Below, piece after piece: positions 1 through 10,139 of a stretch of 64,000 nucleotides of DNA; the stretch's first letter is position 1, and each line of letters opens with the position of its first letter. The DNA comes from Flaveria trinervia (lineage: Eukaryota; Streptophyta; Magnoliopsida; Asterales; Asteraceae): positions 42,181,525 to 42,245,524 of the forward strand of contig CM046457.1 of NCBI GenBank assembly GCA_025506515.1, in the 5' to 3' direction. The notes under the pieces are model-generated. The model saw only the letters and a list, made by a program, of their open reading frames with translations, ran no database searches and was not told the DNA's origin. The translations under genes were made by a program, and so were the position numbers.

Positions 1-313
1 GTTGTTGTTTTTATTGTTGTTGTTTTTGTTGTTCTACTTGTTGTTGTTGTTTTTGTTGTTGTTGTTGTTGTCGTCGCTGTTGTTGTTGTGGTCGTTGTTT
101 TTATTGTCGTCGTCGTCGTCGTTATTGTTATTTTTGTTGTTGTTGTTGTTGTCATTGTTGTTGTTGTCGTTTTTGTTATTGTTGTCGTCATTGTTGTTGT
201 TGTCGTCGTTGATTTTGTCGTCGTCGTCGTTGTTCTTGTTGTCATCATTTTTTTGGTTGTTGTTGTTGTTGTTGTGGTTGTTGTTGTTGTTGTTGTTGTC
301 GTTGTCGTGTTGT

Positions 314-347
<34 letters not shown>

Positions 348-1517
348 TTTGTTGTTCTTGTTGTTGTTGTTGTTTTTATTGTTGTTGTTTTTGTGTTGTC
401 GTCGTTGTTGTTTTCTTTCGTCATTGTGTGTTGTCGCTGTTGTGGTTTTCGTCGTCGTGTTGTGTTGTAATCGTTGTTGTTGTTGTTGTTGTTGTTGTTG
501 TCGGTCGTCGTCTTAGTTATTGTCGTCGCCATTGTTGTGGTTTTTGTTGTTGTTATGATTGTTGTTGTGTGTGTTGTTGTTGTTTTTGTCCTTGTTGTCG
601 TCATTGTCATGTTGTTGTTGTTGTTGTTTTTGTGGTTGTTGTTGCTGTTGCTGTTGTTGTTGTTGTTGTTGCTGTAGCTGTTGCTTTTTTGTTGTCATTG
701 CTGTTGTTGTTGCTGTTGTTGTTGTTGTTATTGTTGTTGTTGTTGTTGTTGTTTTTTGTTGTTGTTGCTGTTGTTGTTGTTGTTGTTGTTGCTGCTGTTG
801 TTGTTATTGTTGTTGTTGTTGTTGCTGTTGTTGTTGCTGTTGCTATTGTTGTTGCTGTTGCTGTTATTGTTGTTGTTGTTGTTGTTGTTTTTGTTGTTGT
901 TGTTGTTGTTGTTGTTGATAATGTAGTTGTTATTGTTGTTGTTGCTGTTGCTGTTGATGTTGTTGTTCTTGTTGTTGTTGTTGTTTTTGTTGTTGTTGTT
1001 GTTGTCGTCGTTGTTGTTGTTGTTGCTGTTATTGTTGCTTCTGCTGTTGTTGTTGCTGTTGTTGTTGTTGCTGTTGTTGTTGTGGTTGTTGTTGTTTTTG
1101 TGGTTGTTGTTGTTGTTGTTGTTGTCGTTGTCGCTGTCGTTGTCGTTGTTGTTGTTGTTGTGGTTGTTGTTGTCGTTGTCGTTGTTGTTGTTGTTGTTGT
1201 TGTCGTTGTTGTTTTATTGTTGTTGTTTTTGTTGTTCTTCTTGTTGTTGTTGTTTTTGTTGTTGTTGTTGTTGTCGTCGCTGTTGTTGTTGTGGTCGTTG
1301 TTTTTATTGTCGTCGTCGTCGTCGTTGTTGTTATTTTTGTTGTTGTTGTTGTTGTCATTGTTGTTGTTGTCGTTTTTGTTATTGTTGTCGTCATTGTTGT
1401 TGTTGTCGTCGTTGATGTTGTCGTCGTCGTCGTTGTTCTTGTTGTCATCATTTTTTTGGTTGTTGTTGTTGTTGTTGTGGTTGTTGTTGTTGTTGTTGTT
1501 GTTGTCGTTGTCGTTGT

Positions 1518-1551
<34 letters not shown>

Positions 1552-2058
1552 TTTGTTGTTCTTGTTGTTGTTGTTGTTTTTATTGTTGTTGTTTTTGTTG
1601 TTGTCGTCGTTGTTGTTCTTCTCGTCATTGTTGTTGTTGTCGCTGTTGTGGTTTTCGTCGTCGTTGTTGTTGTTGTAATCGTTGTTGTTGTTGTTGTTGT
1701 TGTTGTTGTCGTTGTCGTCGTCTTCGTTATTGTCGTCGTCATTGTTGTGGTTGTTGTTGTTGTTGTTATGATTGTTGTTGTTGTTGTTGTTGTTGTTGTC
1801 GTTGTCCTTGTTGTCGTCATTGTCATTGTTGTTGTTGTTGTTGTTTTTGTGGTTGTTGTTGCTGTTGCTGTTGTTGTTGTTGTTGTTGTTGCTGTAGTTG
1901 TTGCTTTTTTGTTGTCATTGCTGTTGTTGTTGCTGTTGTTGTTATTGTTGTTGTTGTTGTTTTTTGTTGTTGTTGCTGTTGTTGTTGTTGTTGTTGTTGC
2001 TGCTGTTGTTGTTATTGTTGTTGTTGTTTTTTGTTGTTGTTGCTGTTGTTGATGTTGT

Positions 2059-2089
<31 letters not shown>

Positions 2090-2391
2090 TTTGTTGTTGT
2101 TTTTGTTGTATTTGTCGTTATCATTTTTGTTGTTGTTGTTGTTGTTATTGCTGTTGTTATTATTGTTGTTGTTGTTTTTGTTGTTGCTGTTGTTGTTGTT
2201 GTCATCGTATTTTGTTGTTGTCGTCGTTGTTGTTGTTGTCGTCGCTGTTTTGTTGTGTCGTTGTTGTCATTGTCGTCGTCGTTGTTGTGTCGCGTTCGTC
2301 ATATTGTTTTTGTTGTTGTTGTTTTGTTGTTGTTGTGGTTGTTTTTTGTTGTTGTTGTCCTTGTGTTGTTGTTGTTGTTGTCGTTGTTGAT
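1..2391. repeat. Degenerate (GTT/TTG)n trinucleotide array with ~1.2-kb higher-order repeat
   Basis: Almost every base belongs to a GTT/TTG run broken by GTC, GCT, TTT and ATT triplets. The long open frames on both strands are only runs of Leu/Val/Cys or Thr/Gln/Asn and are not genes. A larger structure is visible: a landmark ending in TCGTCGC at 71-77 recurs at 1274-1280, and the TCATCATTTTTTT landmark at 242 recurs at 1445, both offset by 1203 bases. A later landmark (GCTGTAG at 671) recurs at 1891, offset 1220. So the array holds two copies of a roughly 1.2-kb block that drift by small indels. The array stops at an assembly gap, so its true length is unknown. Confidence 0.95.
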
Positions 2392-2491
2392 NNNNNNNNN
2401 NNNNNNNNNNNNNNNNNNNNNNNNNNNNNNNNNNNNNNNNNNNNNNNNNNNNNNNNNNNNNNNNNNNNNNNNNNNNNNNNNNNNNNNNNNN
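2392..2491. other. Assembly gap, exactly 100 N
   Basis: One hundred N bases, a usual placeholder length. It separates the trinucleotide array from a gypsy element whose 5' LTR and most of gag are missing, so the join across the gap is not proven by sequence. Confidence 0.99.
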
Positions 2492-2700
2492 GTGAAGGAC
2501 CAAACATGTGGTGAAGAATTGTGGGGTAAGGAGGTACTATAACTGTGGCAAGGAGGGCCATATTATAAAGGAATGCAAGAAGCCGAGGGCAGAGAGTTCT
2601 AGGGCAAGGAAGAAGAAAGCTGGGACTGAGGGCAGAGGGCGAGCGCCAGGGCATTCACGATGACTTAAGAGGAGGCTTGGACGGACGCTGATGTTGTGTC
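2492..2700 (+). pseudogene. gag remnant with damaged CCHC zinc knuckle (gypsy)
   Basis: The frame at 2535-2576 reads YYNCGKEGHIIKEC, a retroviral zinc knuckle (CX2CX4HX4C) that binds RNA in the nucleocapsid. The first Cys codon is TAC (Tyr), so the zinc site is broken. A basic Lys/Arg-rich stretch follows, as usual after the knuckle. The N-terminal capsid part is lost in the gap. Confidence 0.8.
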
Positions 2701-2724
2701 AGGTACGTTTCTAGTAAACCAAAC

Positions 2725-2995
2725 TCTGCGTCTATGTTATTTTATTGTGGTGCTAGTAAGAGTTTTATTTTTGCTGCACTCTGTACTAAATTCCTATTAG
2801 TAGTAGTAGTATAGATAAGCCCTTCGATGTAGAAACTACCATAGGTAAGTCTACCAGGATTGTCGACCTGATAGAAGGTTGTGACATAGAACTAGAAGGT
2901 CATAAGTTTCCTATTAGACCATTCGTGATGATCTTAGTCGGTTTTGACGTGGTCCTAGAATTGGATTAGTTAGTGGACTATGAGGTGAACATTAT
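2725..2995 (+). pseudogene. aspartic protease remnant (gypsy)
   Basis: The active-site region is recognisable as YCGAS at 2743-2757, where the family has D-S/T-G-A. The catalytic Asp codon is replaced by TAT, so the enzyme is dead. Further on, a stretch reading VGFDVVLELD at about 2938-2970 matches the conserved protease C-terminal turn of gypsy elements. It normally cuts the Gag-Pol polyprotein. Frame changes separate it from gag and RT. Confidence 0.7.
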
Positions 2996-3199
2996 GTGTT
3001 GAAGGAAGATGATCTGATTGACAGCACCTGACCGGAGTTCGGTGATGGTTTATGATGATTGAGTCATTAAGATTTCGAAAGCAATTTCGATGGCAATGGC
3101 AGGAAAGTACTGAGGCCTGGATGTAGTGAACTACTTGGCTTACGTGAAAGATGGGACACTCTAAGATCACAACAATCTAATGCACTAGTTGTGTGTGAC

Positions 3200-4115
3200 T
3201 TTCCAAACTTTTTTTGAGAAGACTTACCAGGTGTGCCACTGGACCGCGATATTGAGTTTCAGATCGAGTTGATACCGGGTGCTCAATCTGTTGCTAAGGC
3301 ACCGTATCGGTTGGCTCCGATCAAGATGAACGAACTGATGTAGCAATTGCAGGAGTTGCTTGATAAGTGGTTCATTATACCGAGTATCTCTCCTTGGGGT
3401 GCTCCAATCTTGTTCGTGAAGAAGGACCATAGTATGAGGATGTGTATTGACTACCGCGAGTTGAATAAGTTGATGATGAAGAATCGGTACCCATTAGCGA
3501 GAACTGATGATCTGTTTTATCAGCTCCAAGGTGCCACTTGGTTATCGAGGATAGAACTTTGATATGGCTACCATCAACTGAAGGTGAAGGAACAAGATAT
3601 CCTAAAACAACTTCTCATACGCGTTATAGACACTATGAATTTCTCGTTATGTCTTTTGGTTTAACAAACACGCCAGCTTCTTTTATGGACTTGATGAATC
3701 GATTGTGTCGGCCGATGTTGGATAAATCAGTGATTGTATTTATTGATGATATCCTGATTTATTCTAAGAGCGAGGAGGAGCATGCCGTCACATTTGATAG
3801 GTGTTAGAGACATTGAGGAAGGAGAAGTTGTATGCCAAGTTCTCCAAGTGCACATTCTTGTTACCCAAAGTTCAGTTTGTAGGTCATGTAGTGAATCCCG
3901 AGGGGATTATGGTGGACCTGGGAAAGGTACAAGTGGTGATGCAATCAAACCCTCCAAAGATGTCGTCCGAGATCCATAGTTTCTTGGGGTTGGTGGGCTA
4001 TTATAGAAGATTCATTCAAGACTTCTCCAAGATAGCTTTTCTATTGACTAAGTTGACCCATAAAGAGGTGAAGTTTATATGGGGTCAAGAGCAAGAGAAG
4101 ATTTTCAGGAGCTAA
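3200..4115 (+). pseudogene. reverse transcriptase domain (gypsy)
   Basis: This is the region that copies element RNA into DNA. Segments seen in order: APYRLAPIKMNELM near 3300, SPWGAPILFVKK near 3391, MRMCIDYRELNKL near 3435, YGYHQLKV near 3562 after a stop, FGLTNTPASFMDLMNRL near 3655, and the catalytic FIDD box at 3739-3750 (family usually YVDD/FIDD). SFLGLVGYYRRFIQDFSK follows near 3979, the thumb/connection segment. Two catalytic Asp codons are kept, but stops and frameshifts near 3560, 3600 and 3800 break the reading frame. Confidence 0.9.
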
Positions 4116-4600
4116 AGGCGAGGTTGACTCAAGCTCCTGCCTTATCATTACCCGAAGGAAGCAAGGACTTAGTGGTTTATTCAGATACATCTTACTCAGG
4201 CTTGTGTTGTGTGTTGATGCAATGAGTAAAGGTTATAGCATACATGTCGTGATAGTTGAAAGTTCATGAGGTTATTATCCTACCCATGACTTTGAGTTAA
4301 CAGCTTTGGTCTTCACACTAATGATTTGGAGGCACTACTCTTGTACGGGACAAAGTGCATAATCTTCACGGACCACAAGAGCTTGAAGTATTTCTTCAAG
4401 CAAAAGGATCTGAACATGAGACAGAGGAGATGGTTGGATCTCATAAAGGAAGATGATTGTGAGATTCACTACCATCCGGGCAAGGCCAATATGCTGGCAG
4501 ATGCCCTTCGCCGAAAAGAGAGACCCGAGCCAATTCGGGTGAAAGCTTATGAGTTGGTTATGACCTCCAATGTGATGAAGCTGGTCAAGGAGTTTTAAGA
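4116..4600 (+). pseudogene. RNase H domain (gypsy)
   Basis: RNase H removes the RNA strand during reverse transcription. The first acidic segment reads VVYSDTSYSGLCCVL near 4172, where the family has a D-A-S pattern. The later block at 4356-4520 contains FTDHKSLKYFF and HPGKANMLADALRR, both hallmarks of Ty3/gypsy RNase H. Several in-frame stops lie between the blocks. Confidence 0.88.
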
Positions 4601-4719
4601 TAAGGCGTTGAAGGAAGATTGCCTTAACTCCAAAAGGATGAAAGTTCTAGTCACAGAGTTGGGTGAAAACACATGGGTTAGAACTTAATTCAGACAGATG
4701 TGAATTCCTGATTGTGGGG

Positions 4720-5560
4720 ATCGACATGGAAAGATTATAGACGAAGCTCATGAGACTCGATACTCCATTCATCCAGGTGCTACAAAGATGTATCAAAATA
4801 TAAAGAAAGATTATTGGTGGCCGGGCATGAAACGCGATGTAGCGGAGTATGTGAGTACGTGCCTTACTTGCTTACAAGTGAAGGCAAAGCATCAGAAGCC
4901 ATATGGGAAATTCCAACCATTGGAATACCGGAATGGAAATGGAGCATATCACCATGGACTTTATCATGAAGTTACCGCGTACCGCAAAGGGGTATGATGT
5001 CACATGGGTGATAGTTGATCATTTGACAAAGAGTGTTCACTTCCTACCGATCCGCGAAACATATTCATCCAAGAGTTGGCAGTCTATTCATTAAGGAGAT
5101 TGTGACTCGTCATGGTGTGCTGCTATCTATTATTCTCATAGTGACACTCCGTTTCATCTAAATTTTAGAAGAAGTTCCATGATGCGATGGGGACGAGGTT
5201 ACATTTAGCACGACTTATCATTTTCAAACAAATGGTTAGTCAGAAAGGACGATTTAGACGCTTGGAGATATGCTTCGGGCAAACGTTATTGACTTTGGAG
5301 GAAGTTGGGATGACCATTTACCGTTAGCCGAGTTCTCATACAATAGTTATCATGCCAGTATTGGTATGCCCCCTTATGAGATGCTATATAGTAGGAGATG
5401 TAGAACACCCGTTTGTTGGGGTGATATCAGTTAGAAAGAGTTAGGGAGTATTGAGGTGATTGAGGCTATGACTGAGAAGCTTAAAAAGATCAAAGCCTCA
5501 TGAAGGCAGCTAAAGATAGGCAGAAGTTGTATGTCGATAGAGAGGAAGACCAATTGAGGT
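4720..5560 (+). pseudogene. integrase zinc-binding and catalytic core (gypsy)
   Basis: The HHCC zinc module is present at about 4745-4900 (H in EAHETRYSIHPG, then CLTCLQVKAKHQ), followed by WWPGMK. The core begins near 4955 with TMDFIMKLPRTAKGYD and WVIVDHLTKSVHF, carrying the first catalytic Asp. The second Asp region near 5130 is too damaged to read. The NSYHASIGMPPYEMLY block near 5340-5390 marks the end of the core. The reading frame changes at least three times. Confidence 0.85.
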
Positions 5561-6000
5561 CCTGTGGGTGATACATTATATTGAAAGTCTCACTTTGGAA
5601 GGGAATCATTCGGTTCAGGAAGCATGGCAAGTTAAGCCCGAGATACATAGGGCCTTTCGAAATCATTGCTCGAGTAGGAAAGGTGGCCTATTGGTTGGAG
5701 TTACCAATGAGTTAAGTGGAATCCACTCGAAATCTATGTATCCCATCTGCAGAAGTGATTAGCTCATGATGATATGGTTATACCACCAGAAGATATCGAA
5801 GTTGATGGAAGGCTCAATTATGTGAGCAACAAGTGAAATCTGATTGCAAGGAGAAACGGTTAAGAAATAAAGTGGTTCTCTTATGCGTGTATAGTGGAAG
5901 CACAAGATGGGATCTGAGTCTACGTGGGAGACTAAAGAAGAGATAAGGCAACATTACCCACATTTGTTTGAGAATAAGAAGTTTCGGGGACGAAACCTAT
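5561..6000 (+). pseudogene. integrase C-terminal / chromodomain-like tail (gypsy)
   Basis: Broken frames keep GPFEIIARVGKVAYWLELP-like wording near 5650-5710 and EDIEVDGRLNYV near 5791, then a Trp-containing tail ending near 5990. In chromoviruses this tail leads into a chromodomain that directs insertion into heterochromatin. I call it chromodomain-like from wording and position only; the aromatic cage cannot be confirmed because of frameshifts. Confidence 0.6.
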
Positions 6001-6016
6001 ATTAGGGGGGTAGACT

Positions 6017-7330
6017 TGTAACCCGGATATTTTTTAATAGAAAAAAATAAGAAAGAATTAAGTGAAGAAAAAGGAAGAAACACAATTTAACCCAAGTTGA
6101 GGGGCTAGATGTGTCAAAAGGACAAAAAGTTTCAAAAGTTGGTGAATAAATCAACATGGACAGCATACCATGTTACTTTCATATTTTTGCAAATAGATTT
6201 TCTAGAGAAGGAAGGAAAGAATTCGGATTTTTGAAGAAAGAAGAAGGGGGAATTCAAATTCAAGGTAAGAATTTTGGTTTTAGAATGATCTTGACTAGGC
6301 TATGCCTCGGTTATATGCTTTTATGTGTGTATGTGTGTTTGGGTGTGTGTTTTTGGTGGGTTTTAGGTGGTTGAATTCATAGTGCAAACCGGTTTGAAGA
6401 AGTCATACTTGAAGGTTGTCTAAGGTGAGTTCTAGAACCCCCCTTTTACACGATTTAATTGATTTTGGGTCTGGAAATGCATGTGTGAATGTTTTTATGA
6501 AAGTGGGTAATATAACTGTATGTTTATGTGTGTATGAATGTGGGTGGTGATGAAATTGGGTGTTCTTGATGTTGTGATGATGCCATGTTCTTGTTATGAT
6601 GCTTAGAACATGTTAGAATGATGATTGGGACTAAGTATGAAAATTTATAGTATGAGTTGGCTGCCCATGCACCCAAATAGTGCCCATGCACTCAACGTTC
6701 GAATTTTCTTAAGTGTCCCACGCGCCTAAAATCTCATGCGCCCAGATAGTTCCCATGCACCTAGAATAGGCTGAATTGGGCTAAGTGTCCATATGTCTAG
6801 ATTGCCCATGTGCCCAAGCACTCATGCGCCTACATAGTGCCCATGCGCCTAGAAATTTGCTCATGAGATTAAGTGTTGGGTCATGCGCGCAATATTGCCC
6901 ATATGCCTAGAAATTTACCCAGGAGATTAAGTGTTGGGTCATGCGCCCAAATAGTGCCCATGCACCCAGAAAATTTCCCATGCGCATAAGTATTCCCATG
7001 CGCCCAAAAGGCCATGCGTGTGCATAATGCCCATGCGCCAAAGACTTAGAATTATTTTCCGAATTTGGGAAAATGTAAAGTGTAGGCTTTGATTGCGAGT
7101 TCCGAGGATGATGTGAGTTCACTTTTGATGATAGATGATGTATTTTATGTCATGTATGATGTTGTATGATGTTATGTATGGTATGGTTATGTTATGTTCC
7201 TTGTTATGGATGTTTATTTTCCGTGGATTTACGTGGTATGGTTATGAATGTAAATGGAAAGTATTATGTAATGTTAAGTGAATGATAATGAAAAAAGGAA
7301 TGTAAATAATTAATGACATGGTGAATGAAT
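6017..7330 (+). repeat. 3' LTR of the gypsy element (right-facing arm of an inverted LTR pair)
   Basis: Starts TGTAACCCGGATATTTT directly after the purine tract GGGGGG. The terminal inverted partner with 3' CA is not reached; the LTR is interrupted at the palindrome centre. At 6660-7040 it holds many degenerate copies of a 10-14 base unit with core CCCATGCGCC. The reverse complement of almost the whole LTR is found at 7439-8697. A short open frame at 6907-7122 on the other strand is a by-product. Confidence 0.85.
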
Positions 7331-7438
7331 GGGCATGTTTTGCCCCGATGCTGGTGCCAGGGTATGTGTGTTATGGAAGTCTTATCAACTTCAGCCCACT
7401 ACCCGCTTTTTGCCTACGTTTGGGGTAAACTTATGCAC
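7331..7438. other. Single-copy loop between inverted gypsy LTR arms
   Basis: About 108 bases starting GGGCATGTTTTGCCCC that have no inverted counterpart. They look like the internal part of the LTR from one of the two arms. They form the loop of a fold-back structure with arms of about 1.3 kb each. Confidence 0.7.
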
Positions 7439-8697
7439 GCATTCATTCATTATTTACATTCCTCTTTTCATTATCTTCCTCTTTACATTACATAATACTT
7501 TTCATTTACTTTCATAACCATACCACGTAAAGCCACAGAAAATAAATGTACATAACAAGGAACATAACATAAGCATACCCATCCCATCCATAGCATCACC
7601 ATACACATCACATACAACATCATTCATGACATAAAACACATCACCCATCGTCATAAGGTCAACTTACATCACCCTGAGAACATCCCAAATCAAAGCCTAA
7701 ACTTTACATTTTCCCCAAATTTTAGAAAGTAATTCTAAGTCTTAGTCGCATTACCACTATGTGGGCGCATGGCTGCTTAGGCACATGGAACACTTAGGAG
7801 CATGGGAAATTTCTATGCACATGGGCACTATACGGGCGTATGGCTAACACTTAGGCATTTGGGAAACATTTGGGCGTTTGGCTACTATGCGTGGCACATG
7901 GCCTGACTTAGGTGCATGGGAACACTTAACCACTTCTAAGCTTCATCCTAGGTGAATGGACACTACCGGGGCGCATGAGTTGGGCGCATGAGGAAAACAC
8001 TTTGGCGTCTAGACAAATAGGGCATGGGCCACTGTTCGGGCACATAAGAAACTAATCAACCTCAAATCATTCTAATTTAGTCCCAATCATCATTTCAACA
8101 TGTTCTATGCTTATCGCTAACATTCTAAGCATCATAAGAAGAACCTGGCATCATCATAACATCAAGAACACCTAAAATTGTAACCCACCCGCATTCATAC
8201 ACATATTAACATACGGGTATCATACCCATTTAAACAAAAAAACATAACACAGGCATTTCCAGTCCCAAAATCATGTAAAACATGTAAAAAGTGGGTTCTA
8301 GAACTCACCTTAGCAGCCTTTGGGTATGACTTCCTTCAAACCCATTTGCAATGAGTTCAACACCTAAAACCCACAAAAACAACAAACTGAACAACACACA
8401 AAAACACATAAGCACGTAACCGAGGCATAGGCCGACACCCAAAACAAAAATTCTTACCTTGAATTTAGATTCTGTCTTGATCTTTATTCAAAACCCAAAA
8501 GCTTCTACGCTTTATCTTTCTAAAACTAGTTGAAAAGTGGATCTGCAACCCATATGGGTGGACATACCAACTTTTACGTAAACTTTTGAAACTTTTGTCC
8601 TTTTAACACATTTAACCCTCAACACGGGTTAAATTGTGTTTCTTTTTTTCCTTCAGTTTTATTATTTGTTTCTTGTCTATTAAAATATCCGGGTGTT
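7439..8697 (-). repeat. Second gypsy LTR, inverted orientation
   Basis: Reverse complement of 6017-7330 with scattered differences. Examples: CATTCATTCATTATTTACATT at 7440 pairs with the end of the first arm, and AATATCCGGGTG near 8685 pairs with its start. The GCGC/CCATG-type short repeats recur at 7755-8045 on the other strand. The outermost bases (ACA) lie at 21250-21252, because copia element F was inserted at the terminal GTGTT. Removing F restores a normal LTR terminus TGTAACACCCGG on the - strand. Confidence 0.88.
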
Positions 8698-9666
8698 TGT
8701 TAGGATCAGTGATCTATGTTTGATTGATTAGAGAGTATAGCAGCGGAAATCGAACAATGAATTAGCCAATTCACAAGAACGAAACGATATTCAATAAAGA
8801 ACAAGACGGTTATAGAGAGAGAGAATTTATGCAAGTATATTTCATTCAATATTCGCTTTCGTGGTAACAGAATGTCACAATTACAATTAGGTCGACACCT
8901 TTATATAAGAGATGTGACGTCTGCTGATGTCACTTGATAGTGACATCTAACAGATTTATTACAACTGAAACACAACTATTGAAGATGTCAAAACAGCTGA
9001 CATCTCCTTACAAAAATGCTAAGTGTTATCAGTTGTTATAACTACTGAAAAACATAAAACTACTGAAACTACAATGACTGAAGAACAAGCTCTTCAGTCG
9101 TTTTACAAAACTACTGAAAGTAAAAATATAAAACTACTGATATCACAACTACTGAAGTAGTACTCTTCAGCTGTTGTGACAAACTACAGTAGTTGTCTTC
9201 AGACTGAACTTTAGATGTTCATTAGCTGATGACTTCAGTAGATATCATCAGCTGATGTCTTCAGTCTTTGTCTTCAGACTTTGTATTCAGTTGTTGATCT
9301 TCAGCACTTGTAAACTCTTCAGCTGTTGTACTTCAGTACTTTGGTCTTCAGCTTCAGGATTGTGTTCTTCAGCTGTCAGCTTTAGTACTTGTGTTCTTCA
9401 GCTGGTCAGCTTCAGTACTTGTGTTCTTCAGCTGTTCAGCTTCAGTACTTGTGTTCTTCAGCTGTTCAACTTGAGTACTTGTGTTCTTCAGCTGTGTACT
9501 TCAGCACTTTAGTTCTTCAGCTGTTGAAGTCTTCAGCACTTGATCTTCAGCTGTTGAAGTCTTCAGCACTTGTCAAACTGCTGATGAAGCTTTCAGCAGT
9601 TGTTGTGATACCATGTGGACTTAGAGGTTTTCTGATCTTGGCTCATTGGTTCTTTTGGTCCAACAA
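8698..9666 (-). repeat. 3' LTR of element F
   Basis: 969 bases, + strand ends TGTTAGGATC and GTCCAACA. It matches 20324-21244 along its length. On the + strand, 9290-9600 is a tandem array built on CTTCAGCTG, TTCAGTACTTGTGTT and related blocks; this copy is 48 bases longer than the 5' LTR, mainly from extra array units. Short ORFs here only read through the array. Confidence 0.95.
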
Positions 9667-9680
9667 AAACCCCCTGAACC
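9667..9680 (-). promoter_or_regulatory. Polypurine tract of element F
   Basis: On the - strand the bases just before the 3' LTR read CAGGGGGTTTTT. A purine run abutting the LTR is the plus-strand primer for reverse transcription. Confidence 0.75.
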
Positions 9681-10139
9681 AATGCAGCCAAAACCTCTAA
9701 TTTATTTATTATCCCACTTATTGTTTGCAGAAAAGTTGGTCTTTTTCCTTCTTGATCAGTAGAGAAGATGACCCATATAAGCTCCGGCCTGGGAAGAAGT
9801 CTATGATATTTGTTTGGCAAGATATGAATGGGAACTCTGTTTTGGGGAACTGGACACAGAGTTGTTATCCCATTCATGAGATCTACTTCCCGTGTATGAG
9901 CCTGTAGGATTCTGTAGTGTAGGCTCTGAGAAACATGATTTGTTTTCCATGGTCAGGTTCTCGGCTTCACCATCAAACAATCCTTCTCGCCCATACAGCT
10001 CTGAGATGTACTTGGCATGTTTGCTGTTTTTGAGCTCAAATGTTGTAATTTGTCTACATGCAAACTCATCAGGATGATTCCTTCGAGTAGCAGACTGAGC
10101 TCATTCTGTTTGAAGTTCTCAAGCCTCTTGTAGACTAAC

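Larger units (their letters stand above)
2492..8697 (+). mobile_element. Decayed Ty3/gypsy element with inverted LTR pair at its 3' end
   Basis: Pieces appear in the order gag zinc knuckle, protease, reverse transcriptase, RNase H, integrase, chromodomain-like tail, polypurine tract (about 5998-6010) and LTR starting TGTAACCCGG at 6017. This order (integrase after RNase H) is that of Ty3/gypsy. The wording of the RT, integrase and tail suggests a chromovirus of the Tekay/Del or Reina type. The 5' part is lost at the assembly gap. Instead of ending normally, the 3' LTR runs into a second LTR in opposite orientation, whose outer end is completed at 21245-21252 beyond the inserted copia element F. 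Many stops and frameshifts; not functional. Confidence 0.88.

Noticed and set aside
2..2542. Long open frames of Leu/Val/Cys or Thr/Gln on both strands, up to 558 codons
   Set aside because: They only read through the triplet array; no start context, domain or composition of a real protein.
9255..9700. Ser/Cys-rich frames in the LTR of F
   Set aside because: By-products of the CTTCAG array; the same frames recur in the other LTR.
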